Below, piece by piece: positions 8,308 to 16,600 of a DNA stretch of 17,976 nt (position 1 is the first letter of the stretch; each line of letters starts with the position of its first letter). The position numbers were made by a program, and so were the translations under genes. A model generated the notes under the pieces. The model was not told the DNA's origin. It worked only from the letters and a program-made list of their open reading frames with translations, and did not search any database. Source of the DNA: Undibacterium sp. (GTDB taxonomy: Bacteria; Pseudomonadota; Gammaproteobacteria; Burkholderiales; Burkholderiaceae). The stretch spans positions 1-17,976 of the forward strand of contig JACMRF010000101.1 in NCBI GenBank assembly GCA_014376575.1. The letters run 5' to 3'.

Positions 8308-8406
8308 ATGGAATTTTACATATCCATAGATCTCGTGTTCTACTCACTGAAGACTCAACTTGCAAAACATGACCGATACCACGCCGCACCCAGAGCAAAC
8401 TCCTGA
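8308..8406 (+). CDS. Short upstream ORF overlapping the rhlE start
   Basis: A 32-codon frame beginning MEFYISIDLVFYSLKTQ. Its ATG has a good Shine-Dalgarno sequence (GAGG at 8296-8299, eight bases before the ATG), better than anything in front of rhlE. It ends with TGA at 8404, 36 bases inside rhlE in another frame. I do not recognise the peptide. It could be a leader peptide that couples or tunes rhlE translation, or a chance frame. Confidence 0.35.
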   Translation: MEFYISIDLVFYSLKTQLAKHDRYHAAPRANS

Positions 8407-9790
8407 TCCCGTACGTTTTGATTCGTTCGGTTTGTCGCCTGATATTCTGAAGGCGCTCAGCGATCAAGGCTATGTTTATCCTACGCCGATTCAGGCGGAA
8501 GCTATTCCTATTGTTTTGCAAGGTCGCGATGTGATGGGGGCAGCACAGACAGGAACTGGGAAAACTGCGGGATTTGCTTTGCCGATTATCCAGTTGCTGA
8601 TGGCGCATGCGAATACCAGTGCTTCACCAGCGCGTCATCCGGTACGGGCGTTGATCTTGACGCCGACGCGTGAGTTGGCAGATCAAGTGGCTGAAAACGT
8701 TAAAGCCTATTCACGCCATACGCCGTTGCGCGCGACTGTCGTATTTGGTGGTGTCGATATGACGCCGCAGAAAGACGCCTTGCGTTCGGGTATAGAAATT
8801 GTCATTGCCACGCCTGGTCGTTTGCTTGATCATGTGCAACAGAAGACGATCAATTTGTCGCAAACGCAGATTCTGGTGATGGATGAAGCTGATCGCATGT
8901 TGGATATGGGATTCTTGCCTGATCTGCAGCGCATCATTAATCTTTTGCCAAAGCAACGTCAAAATTTGATGTTTTCGGCGACGTTTTCGCAAGAAATACG
9001 AAAATTAGCAGCAAGTTTCTTGACCAATCCTGTGACTATTGAGGTGGCGCGCAGTAATGCTACTGCGGATAACGTCACGCAAATTCTGTACAAAGTCGCG
9101 GAAGAAGAAAAACGGGATGCCGTCTCATTTATTATTCGTGAGCGCGGTCTGAAACAGGTTATTGTTTTTTCGAATACTAAAATTGGCGCTTCACGTTTAG
9201 CATTGCACTTGGTTAAGCAAGGTGTTAAAGCTTCGGCTATCCATGGCGATAAATCGCAGCAAGAACGCATGGGCGCACTAGACGCTTTCAAGCGCGGTGA
9301 AGTAGAGGTTTTGGTCGCCACTGATGTGGCTGCGCGTGGGCTTGATATTTCAGAAATGCCTTGTGTTATCAACTTTGATTTGCCGTATAACGCTGAAGAC
9401 TACGTTCATCGCATTGGTCGTACCGGTCGCGCTGGTGCAAAGGGTGATGCAATTTCCTTGCATACCGATAAAGATGAGCGTTTATTGATCGATATTGAAA
9501 AATTGATCAAACAAAAAATTACCAGACTGCAATTGGCGGGGTTTGTCGCCACATCTGCGCTGCATACGGAACGCAAGCCACGCCGCGTAGATGCCGAAAA
9601 AGTGGCAGATAAGTCGTACGAGCGTCCGGTGCGTAGTTACAATCCGCCTAAAGAAAAAATTGATCCATGGTTTTCCAAGCCTTATGAGCCAAGTGCCAAA
9701 TCAGTTATTTCTTCTCCTGCTTCGGTGAGCAACAGCATGGCTGCCAAACCGCAAAAGAGAGCAGCTTTGCTGGGTGGAAGCGTTAAATAA
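8369..9790 (+). CDS. rhlE: DEAD-box ATP-dependent RNA helicase RhlE
   Basis: ATP-driven RNA unwinding enzyme of the RhlE subgroup, involved in ribosome assembly and RNA turnover in proteobacteria. From the ATG at 8369 it has 473 residues with all helicase motifs: FDSFGL and PTPIQ (Q motif, 38-42), AAQTGTGKT (motif I, 58-66), PTRELA (Ia, 99-104), TPGR (Ib, 148-151), DEAD (II, 172-175), SAT (III, 203-205), ATDVAARGLDI (V) and HRIGRTGR (VI, 347-354). The tail after about residue 390 is basic and Pro/Ser-rich and ends in RAALLGG, as in beta-proteobacterial RhlE proteins. A TTG at 8360 is an alternative start, but MTDTT is more usual. The gene has no strong ribosome binding site of its own and overlaps an upstream short ORF. 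A terminator follows. Confidence 0.93.
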   Translation: MTDTTPHPEQTPDPVRFDSFGLSPDILKALSDQGYVYPTPIQAEAIPIVLQGRDVMGAAQTGTGKTAGFALPIIQLLMAHANTSASPARHPVRALILTPTRELADQVAENVKAYSRHTPLRATVVFGGVDMTPQKDALRSGIEIVIATPGRLLDHVQQKTINLSQTQILVMDEADRMLDMGFLPDLQRIINLLPKQRQNLMFSATFSQEIRKLAASFLTNPVTIEVARSNATADNVTQILYKVAEEEKRDAVSFIIRERGLKQVIVFSNTKIGASRLALHLVKQGVKASAIHGDKSQQERMGALDAFKRGEVEVLVATDVAARGLDISEMPCVINFDLPYNAEDYVHRIGRTGRAGAKGDAISLHTDKDERLLIDIEKLIKQKITRLQLAGFVATSALHTERKPRRVDAEKVADKSYERPVRSYNPPKEKIDPWFSKPYEPSAKSVISSPASVSNSMAAKPQKRAALLGGSVK

Positions 9791-9843
9791 TTGAGCACTC
9801 ACGCATGTGAATTTGCTTGACCGTTCACTTCTGCAAGCTAAAT

Positions 9844-9885
9844 AAACCGTCAACTAGCAGCCTTCGCTGCTGATGACGGTTTTTT
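9844..9885 (+). terminator. Rho-independent terminator of rhlE
   Basis: AAACCGTCA (9844-9852) pairs with TGACGGTTT (9874-9882); an inner AGCAGC/GCTGCT stem closes on a CTTC loop, and the T run ends at 9885. It starts 54 bases after the rhlE stop. Confidence 0.9.
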
Positions 9886-9922
9886 CATGTCTATAAAAAT
9901 AAGGGGAGTATAGGCTACGTGT

Positions 9923-9957
9923 ACCTTGATGCGCAGTCAGTATATGCGTATCAAGGT
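9923..9957. repeat. 13-bp hairpin between rhlE and trhO
   Basis: ACCTTGATGCGCA at 9923-9935 pairs with TGCGTATCAAGGT at 9945-9957 (one G-T wobble), loop of nine bases. It is not followed by a T run on either strand, so it is not a typical terminator. It would lie in the 3' untranslated region of trhO, where it might act as an RNA end stabiliser. Confidence 0.7.
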
Positions 9958-9967
9958 GTCATTGGTT

Positions 9968-9993
9968 GATACTGGGGTGGAGTATCGTTTTTT
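9968..9993 (+). terminator. Weak terminator-like hairpin
   Basis: GATACT and AGTATC form a 6-bp stem around GGGGTGG, followed by G and six T. It lies just past the 3' end of trhO and points toward it on the plus strand, so it may block read-through from rhlE. The stem is short and AT-rich, so it is only a possibility. Confidence 0.35.
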
Positions 9994-9998
9994 AGCGA

Positions 9999-10889
9999 TT
10001 ATACTGAGCATTGGCTTTGGCTAGCCTGTGCCATTAGCTTTTGGCAATGTGGACACGATTTTCCCTCTACATACCATGGTGATAATTGTTCGCGTGGTGT
10101 GACTACAGCACGACAAGCGTAGCACTGGGTTGTGTCGGTGGCTTCGAGTTGCGGGTTCAACGCGGTGCGATAATCAAAGACAAAACAGTCGCCGTGGTAG
10201 TGCGCACCGCCGACTTCTTCAAAATACTTCAGGATGCCACCTTCGAGCTGATACACGCTGTCATAGCCAACATTTTGCATGTGAATCGCCGCTTTTTCGC
10301 AACGGATACCGCCGGTACAAAAAGTCACTACCGTCTTATCGTTCAAGGCATCGCGATTTGCTTCAATCACTGCGGGGAATTCTGTGAATTTGCTAATGCG
10401 GTAGTCAATGGTATTGTCGAAACTGCCAACGTCTACTTCAAAATCATTGCGTGTATCCACCATGACAACGGCTTTGCCATTGTCATCATGGCCCTGATCC
10501 AGCCAGCGCTTGAGCGTATGCGCATTAACTGAAGGTGCGCGGCCGTCTTCCGGTTTGATCAAGGGCATGCGCATGGTGATGATTTCGGGTTTGATCTTGA
10601 CTAGTAATTTGGTGAACGGCTGATGATCCGATAAGCTTTCTTTTGCCACTACGTCGGCAAAGCGTGGGTCGGTATGTAGCCAGGCCATATACGCGTCAAT
10701 CTCATGTCGCAAGCCAGCGAGGAACATGTTAATGCCTTCAGGCGTCAGCAATACCGTACCTTTTAGATTGAGCTCTTCGCACTTGGCAATAAATTCAGGG
10801 CGTTTGTCGAAGGTATCGGTGAAGGTGATGAATTTATAAGCCGAAATATTGATGTAATTATTGCTTGAAGTAAGAGAAGTGGCAGGCAT
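9999..10889 (-). CDS. trhO: tRNA uridine-34 hydroxylase TrhO (rhodanese family, YceA type)
   Basis: TrhO (formerly YceA) uses oxygen to make 5-hydroxyuridine at position 34 of certain tRNAs. The 296-residue protein has the N-terminal acylphosphatase-like half (ISAYKFITF to KIKPEIITM, about 15-106), and the rhodanese domain (about 125-235) with VDTRNDFE and the active-site loop [11 protein letters not shown], catalytic C191. Behind it are two CxxC pairs, C256/C259 and C279/C282, as in the longer members of the family and probably metal-binding. Start ATG at 10889 is supported by the family-like N-terminus; no clear Shine-Dalgarno sequence precedes it. It converges with rhlE and stands alone. 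A tandem 15-bp repeat lies just upstream. Older annotation would call it a rhodanese-related sulfurtransferase. Confidence 0.93.
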   Translation of the reverse strand: MPATSLTSSNNYINISAYKFITFTDTFDKRPEFIAKCEELNLKGTVLLTPEGINMFLAGLRHEIDAYMAWLHTDPRFADVVAKESLSDHQPFTKLLVKIKPEIITMRMPLIKPEDGRAPSVNAHTLKRWLDQGHDDNGKAVVMVDTRNDFEVDVGSFDNTIDYRISKFTEFPAVIEANRDALNDKTVVTFCTGGIRCEKAAIHMQNVGYDSVYQLEGGILKYFEEVGGAHYHGDCFVFDYRTALNPQLEATDTTQCYACRAVVTPREQLSPWYVEGKSCPHCQKLMAQASQSQCSV

Positions 10890-10908
10890 GAGAAATTTGG
10901 TAAGTTAT

Positions 10909-10938
10909 ATAAGTCTTTGATTCATAAGTCTTTGATTC
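10909..10938. repeat. Tandem 15-bp repeat upstream of trhO
   Basis: ATAAGTCTTTGATTC occurs twice in direct succession, 10909-10923 and 10924-10938, ending 20 bases before the trhO start. It lies between the start codon and a minus-strand TATAAT (10945-10950), so it would be in the mRNA leader or promoter region. Confidence 0.85.
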
Positions 10939-10944
10939 AACAGC

Positions 10945-10950
10945 ATTATA
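10945..10950 (-). promoter_or_regulatory. Possible -10 box for trhO
   Basis: On the minus strand the sequence reads TATAAT, 56 bases upstream of the trhO ATG. No good -35 box is present at the right distance, so the assignment is tentative. Confidence 0.35.
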
Positions 10951-11277
10951 AGGTATTTGTATGCAGTCGGATACTAAGTGCAAAGGATGGCAGCAATCAT
11001 ATCAAGCTAGTGCGTTGCTCACGACAATACGGGAAGACAGCAAAGAGATTCTTAATAAGTCTATTTATTCCAGATTTTCCATGAGACCGCGATCACTTCG
11101 CACGAACGCTAATGAGGTGTGACTATGCTAAGCAATAGCACCATCGCGGATCGCGTGCCACCTTGCTGAGTAACGGGCGTCTCGCTTGGCTAGCGAGCCC
11201 GCCAAATGCACACTTGCCGCTGTCCCGATGGAAAATCCGGGTTGACTTATTATGTTCAATATTACCTCGCGATTACT

Positions 11278-11310
11278 CTACGATTGCGCTACGGTTGCTC
11301 TACGATCGCT
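11278..11310. repeat. Three tandem 11-bp repeats
   Basis: CTACGATTGCG, CTACGGTTGCT and CTACGATCGCT follow each other without gaps; a more diverged fourth copy may precede them at 11267-11277. They sit 20 bases beyond the stop of the glk-GGDEF gene. The purpose is unknown. Confidence 0.7.
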
Positions 11311-11329
11311 GGCGGTTTTTGCCTTGATT

Positions 11330-13159
11330 TTACTTGCTACAGCGCCAAGTATTTCGACCATTGCCTTTGGCTTCGTAAAGCGCCAGATCCGCTGCCTTGT
11401 AGAGGGCAGTTTGAGTGGTGCCATGGAAGTCAAAGATGGCAGCGCCGATACTTACCGTGATGGTAAATTGCAGATCGCCGAACAAAATAGGATCTGCGCA
11501 CATTTTGATGATGCGTTCGCCTACTAACTGTATTGAATCGACTGATCCTGGGCCATCAAGCAAGATGGCAAACTCATCACCACCGAGCCGTGCGACGACA
11601 TCGACTGCGCGCGTCGCTAGTTTCAGCTTTTCTTTGACCGCAATCAACACAGCGTCACCCGCATCGTGACCATAGGAATCATTGATATATTTGAATTTGT
11701 CGAGATCAATGAGCAATAGGGCAAATTGCACGTGATTGCGTTTGGCGAATGCAATAAAATTTTCGAAACGTTGTGAAAAGAGTCGTCGATTAGGCAGGCC
11801 AGTGAGGGCATCGAGAAAGGCAATTTCTTCTAGCTGCAACTTACTTTGTCTTAGCTCTTCAGTGCGCTTTTCTACCAATTCTTCTAATTCCAGTTGCGCT
11901 TTGCGCAGATAGCGAACCGAAATCGACCCAGTCAGGCTATTGGCACATTCAAGTTTGAAATCGGCCAGGTCGAGAAACCCGAGTGAGCGACAAAAGAGGA
12001 TCACGGCAGATTCGCTTGCCGATGCCAAGCGCGCAATTTCTTCGATAGGTTCGTCGACGATGGCGCGTGGATTTTCGAGTGCAAGATTTGCTACCCGCAG
12101 CACCTCAGGTGAAAGTTCAGCCAGCAATTGGCCAATTCTATCCGCCAAAGAATTGTCGCCGTTCTTGCCGCGCAAGTGTTCGGATAAAATGGCCGACATG
12201 CCATAAAAAGCCGCATTGTCCGTTGTAATGACGTAGGTCGGTATTTGGGCAAGGTAGGCAGAAAAACGGCCTTTGGCTTCAAACCTGGCTCTAAAAGTTG
12301 ATTTGGCAAACCATTCCAGCATCTGAGGAACTATTCCTCCTGCGATATAGATTCCGCCAACCGCACTCAAACTGAGGGCAAGATCGCCACTAAAACTGCC
12401 TAGCAAGCCACAAAAGCAATCCAGGGTCTCAATACATAAGGCATTGTGATCATTTAATGCGCCGCTCATGATCGCTTTGCTGCTAGGTGGAGGCGCGTTG
12501 CTTTGGTTGCGTTTGGCAAGCGCACGATAGATCAGCTCCATTCCTGGCCTAGATATGATGCGCTCTGCTGAAACATGCTGCCATTCCAGCTTGGCATGTT
12601 GAAAAATAGCAAATTCGCGTTCATCACTGGGCGCAAAATTGACATGGCCGCCTTCACTATTGAGCGTTATAAAACCGTCAGACGTTGGGATGAGCGCCGA
12701 TACGCCCAAGCCGGTTCCGGGCCCCAGCAAGCCGATCACTGATTTGGGGACAGGTGCTCCGCCAGCAATCTGTACCAGGTCTTTTTTTTGCAAGCCTGGC
12801 AAGGACATTGCCAGTGCAGCAAAGTCGTTCGCGATCAGTAGCGTTTGCAAACCAAATTTCTGCCTTATATCCTCAATAGAAAAAGTCCAGTCGCGATTCG
12901 TCATTCGTAAAAAATCACCATCGACGGGATTGGCAATAGCAAATGCAGCATGACGTACTGTGGTAGCGCTATGGTTGGCGAGATAGGCGTGCAATAAAGG
13001 TTCAATGCCGGAATAATCGTTACAGTTCAAGGAGCTTATCGACTCAAACTTGCCTTGGGATGTTTCTAGTGCAAAGCGGGCGTGGGCGGCGCCAATATCT
13101 GCCACCAGTCTGGCATCACTTGAAAAGGCAGCAAAATTATTTTTTTCTAGAAAGCTCAT
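11330..13159 (-). CDS. glk: Glucokinase-like / RpiR-type HTH / GGDEF diguanylate cyclase fusion
   Basis: A single 609-residue frame with three domains. Residues 17 to about 328 resemble bacterial glucokinase: ANDF with D112, GPGTGLG (146-152), SEGGHVNFAP with E169 and H172, HVSAE with E199, and AGGIVP (273-278), matching the glucose-binding and catalytic D100, E157, H160 and E187 of E. coli Glk. The phosphate-1 motif, normally DxGGTN, reads DIGAAH (21-26), so ATP use may be impaired. Residues 335-412 form an RpiR-type HTH (LSPEVLRVANLALENP, ASESAVILFCRSLGF). A coiled-coil (about 415-446) leads into a complete GGDEF domain (448-606) with DALTGLPNR, GGDEF (526-530) and I-site RAVD (517-520), so cyclic-di-GMP synthesis with product inhibition is expected. 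Related Burkholderiales fusions carry a SIS domain instead. AGGAG lies 12 bases before the ATG, a long spacing. Confidence 0.9.
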   Translation of the reverse strand: MSFLEKNNFAAFSSDARLVADIGAAHARFALETSQGKFESISSLNCNDYSGIEPLLHAYLANHSATTVRHAAFAIANPVDGDFLRMTNRDWTFSIEDIRQKFGLQTLLIANDFAALAMSLPGLQKKDLVQIAGGAPVPKSVIGLLGPGTGLGVSALIPTSDGFITLNSEGGHVNFAPSDEREFAIFQHAKLEWQHVSAERIISRPGMELIYRALAKRNQSNAPPPSSKAIMSGALNDHNALCIETLDCFCGLLGSFSGDLALSLSAVGGIYIAGGIVPQMLEWFAKSTFRARFEAKGRFSAYLAQIPTYVITTDNAAFYGMSAILSEHLRGKNGDNSLADRIGQLLAELSPEVLRVANLALENPRAIVDEPIEEIARLASASESAVILFCRSLGFLDLADFKLECANSLTGSISVRYLRKAQLELEELVEKRTEELRQSKLQLEEIAFLDALTGLPNRRLFSQRFENFIAFAKRNHVQFALLLIDLDKFKYINDSYGHDAGDAVLIAVKEKLKLATRAVDVVARLGGDEFAILLDGPGSVDSIQLVGERIIKMCADPILFGDLQFTITVSIGAAIFDFHGTTQTALYKAADLALYEAKGNGRNTWRCSK

Positions 13160-13190
13160 GGCAATCGATCGCTCCTATCAATTGGTGGCA

Positions 13191-13202
13191 GATGACGTCA
13201 TC
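13191..13202. promoter_or_regulatory. Perfect 12-bp palindrome upstream of glk-GGDEF
   Basis: GATGACGTCATC is its own reverse complement and lies 31 bases before the ATG of the divergent glk-GGDEF gene. Its place suits an operator. It does not resemble the published HexR site, so which protein binds is open. Confidence 0.4.
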
Positions 13203-13607
13203 ATTTACCCAGCTGCCTTTTGCCGCATTGGAGATCCATGCTAAAGCGAGTATCGCTACTGTGGCGTTGCCGCGCTTACAATGCCAATACTCGAATAAAC
13301 ACGTGAATCTGATGCAGTCGTTATGGTTGAAATAAGGTTTTTTTATGACAGCAAATTTGTTTTCGGTTTTTGCATTGCATGAGCAAGCTTCTGGTCAGTG
13401 CAAAATATATAGCAACTTCATAATGAATCTTGCCCTATTGCATGTCAAGTCTTTCTCGCGACCTTAAAAGAGGTAGGCGAATGCGCTAAATAAGCTGAGC
13501 TTGGTGGATAGCGCGCCAGCGACCATTCATGGGGCTTATTGTTTTGTTTGTCCTGCACTTAAGACCGCAAAAATTCTGTAAATCTCAGTTTTAGACAGGC
13601 AACGCGG

Positions 13608-13613
13608 TAAAAT
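13608..13613 (+). promoter_or_regulatory. -10 box directly before dnaE, possible leaderless start
   Basis: TAAAAT at 13608-13613 ends six bases before the dnaE ATG, so transcription starting seven bases downstream would begin on the A of the ATG. No usable Shine-Dalgarno sequence stands before the ATG (GCGGG abuts it). The -35 region is weak (TCAGTT at 17-base spacing). Confidence 0.45.
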
Positions 13614-13619
13614 AGCGGG

Positions 13620-16600
13620 ATGACTACTGAACACGCAAATGAACTAATACTTCCGGCTGAAACTGCCGGCGCCATCGCCCAAACAGTCCTTACTCCGCCT
13701 ACATTTCCCCAGTTTGTTCACCTGCGCCTGCATTCAGAATATTCGATCGTTGATGGCTTGGTCAGGATCGACGATGTTGTTAAGGCCGCGGTTAACGACA
13801 AACAGCCTGCGTTGGCGATGACTGATCTCGCCAATTTGTTTGGCATGGTGAAGTTTTATAAGGCCGCGCGCAGCAAGGGTGTTAAGCCCATTGTCGGCTG
13901 TGACGTATGGATCACCAATGAGGTGGATCGTGACAAGCCAACTCGCTTATTACTTCTGGTCAAAAACCGCATCGGCTATTTGCAATTGTGCGAACTGCTG
14001 GCGAAAGCCTGGATTGAGAACCAGCATCGCGGCCGTGCCGAATTGAAATTTGAATGGTTGCAGGAGATTTTTCAGAAGGGCGACGAACCTGGTTTGATCG
14101 CTCTGTCTGGTGCGCATTTTGGTGATGTCGGTATCGCCATTGATAACGGTAATCTCGATGCTGCCGAGCGTCATGCGCGGCGCTGGGCAAGTATCTTTCC
14201 GCAGCATTTTTATATTGAGATACAACGCGCTGGCCAAGCAAATATGGAGAGCCATATACGGCAAGCGGTTGCTTTAGCCAATAAACTGGGTTTGCCGGTG
14301 GTGGCAACGCATCCCATTCAATTCATCCACAAAGAAGATTTTGCTGCGCATGAAGCACGCACTTGTATTGCCGAGGGCGAGATGCTGGCGAATGGCCGGC
14401 GCGTGCGACGCTTTAACGATCAACAATGCTTCAAGACGCAGGACGAAATGCTTGCTTTGTTTGCCGATCTACCAGGCGCTTTGCAAAACGCGGTAGAGAT
14501 TGCCAGACGCTGTAGCCTGACGCTGGAACTAGGTAAGCCAAGATTGCCTGATTTTCCGACGCCCGATGGCATGAACATCAATGAATTTCTGGTGGCTGAA
14601 TCGAAAAAAGGTCTGGAGTTCCGCCTGACGCAGGTTTTTCCTGACGAGCTGAAGCGTGAGCAGGAGCGGGCGCGCTACGAGGCGCGTCTCAAGTTCGAGA
14701 CCGACACCATCGTCAAGATGGGTTTCCCCGGTTACTTCCTGATTGTGGCCGATTTTATTCAGTGGGCTAAAAATAACGGCGTTCCGGTTGGCCCTGGGCG
14801 AGGTTCAGGAGCGGGTTCGCTGGTGGCCTATTCGCTACTCATCACCGATCTCGATCCTCTGCAATATAACTTGCTGTTCGAACGTTTCCTCAATCCTGAA
14901 CGCGTCTCCATGCCCGATTTCGATATTGATTTCTGTCAGGAAGGTCGCGACCGCGTGATTCAATACGTCAAGGATAGGTACGGCAAAGAAGCCGTCTCGC
15001 AGATCGCCACCTTCGGTACTATGGCGGCTAAAGGCGCGATTCGTGACGTAGGCCGTGTGCTTGATTTTGGCTATATGTTTTGCGATGGTATTTCTAAATT
15101 AATCCCATTTAAACCGGGTAAGCAAGTTACGATCGCCGAGGCGATTATTGAAGAGCCCATGTTGGCCGAGCGTCAGGAAAATGAAGAAGAAGTGAAGACC
15201 TTGCTCGATCTGGCGCAGCAGGTTGAGGGCATCACGCGCAACATCGGTATGCATGCCGGTGGCGTGTTGATTGCACCAGGTAAGCTCACTGATTTCTGTC
15301 CGCTGTACACGCAGGGTGGCGATACCGGCGTGGTCTCGCAATACGATAAAGATGACGTGGAAGCCGTTGGCTTGGTGAAGTTCGACTTTTTGGGTTTGAC
15401 TACGCTGACCATTCTCGATCGCGCCGTACGCTATATCAAGATGCTCGATCCATCGCTGGCCCATTTTGATCTGGCGAAATTGCCGCTCGATGATAGAGCA
15501 TCGTATGAGCTGCTGACCAAGGCAAAAACCGTTGCCGTATTCCAGTTGGAAAGCCGCGGCATGCAAGGCATGTTGAAGGATGCGCGGCCCGATCGCTTTG
15601 AAGACATTATTGCGCTAGTGGCCTTGTATCGCCCTGGTCCTATGGATCTGATCCCGGATTTTTGCAAACGTAAGCATGGCGAAAAATTTGATTATCCTGA
15701 TCCGCGTACCGAAGGCATTTTGTCGGAAACCTACGGCATCATGGTGTATCAGGAACAGGTGATGCAGATGGCGCAGGTGGTTGGTGGTTACTCACTCGGC
15801 GGCGCTGATCTGTTGCGCCGTGCCATGGGTAAAAAGAAGGCCGAAGAGATGGCCGAGCACCGCCAGATTTTCCGTGACGGTGCGGCCAAAGATGGTTTGT
15901 CACAAGCTAAGGCCGACGAGATTTTCGATTTGATGGAGAAATTCGCGGGCTATGGTTTTAATAAATCCCATGCCGCCGCGTATGCCTTGCTGTCGTATCA
16001 CACCGCATACTTGAAGGCGCATCATCCTGCCGCATTCATGGCGGCGAATATGTCGCTGGCGATGGACGATACCGAGAAAATTAAAATTCTGGTGGAAGAC
16101 ACGCTCGATATTTGTAAACTCACTTTGCTGCCACCAGACATCAATCAATCCGACTACCGCTTCATGCCGGTAGGCGTGCCAGGCAAGAAGGCGACGCAGA
16201 TCCGTTACGGCATGGGCGCGGTAAAAGGCTCAGGGCAAAACGCGATTGAAAATATCGTCAATGCACGCAACACTGGCGGTCCGTTTGCCAGCCTGTTTGA
16301 TTTTTGTAAGCGCGTTGATAAGCGCCAGGTCAATCGCCGCACCATAGAGTCCTTGATACGCGCCGGTGCCATGGATTGCCTGAAGCAGGACAGGGCCGTG
16401 TTGTTGGCGACGGTGGATTACGCGATGGAAGCGGCGCAACAATTTGAAGCAGCGGCAAATCAGGTGAGCTTATTTGGTGACGACGATGACATGATCCCGC
16501 CGCCGGAATATATCAAGACAGAAATATGGACAGATAGACAGCGCTTGCTGGAAGAGAAGCAGGCGCTAGGTTTTTATCTGTCCGGCCATCTGTTTGATGC

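Larger units (their letters stand above)
10890..11329. other. Intergenic region between trhO and the glk-GGDEF gene
   Basis: This 440-base stretch holds no recognised gene. Besides the tandem repeat and -10 box near trhO, it contains a 53-codon plus-strand frame at 10961-11122 (start MQSDTKCKGWQQSYQ, preceded by AAGG) of unknown worth, a GC-rich hairpin CTCGCT/AGCGAG at 11181-11197, and three 11-bp tandem repeats at 11278-11310. No T-rich terminator is seen for the minus-strand gene that ends at 11330. Confidence 0.45.
13160..13619. other. Divergent intergenic region glk-GGDEF / dnaE
   Basis: These 460 bases separate two divergently transcribed genes. They contain the palindrome at 13191-13202, a 40-codon plus-strand frame at 13345-13467 (start MTANLFSVFALHEQ, with AAGG at 13334-13337) that I do not recognise and do not trust as a gene, and the dnaE -10 box at 13608. 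No other structure is seen. Confidence 0.45.

Noticed and set aside
13345..13467. 40-codon frame between glk-GGDEF and dnaE
   Set aside because: Despite an AAGG before the ATG, the sequence shows no family likeness and the composition is that of noncoding DNA; recorded only within the intergenic entry.
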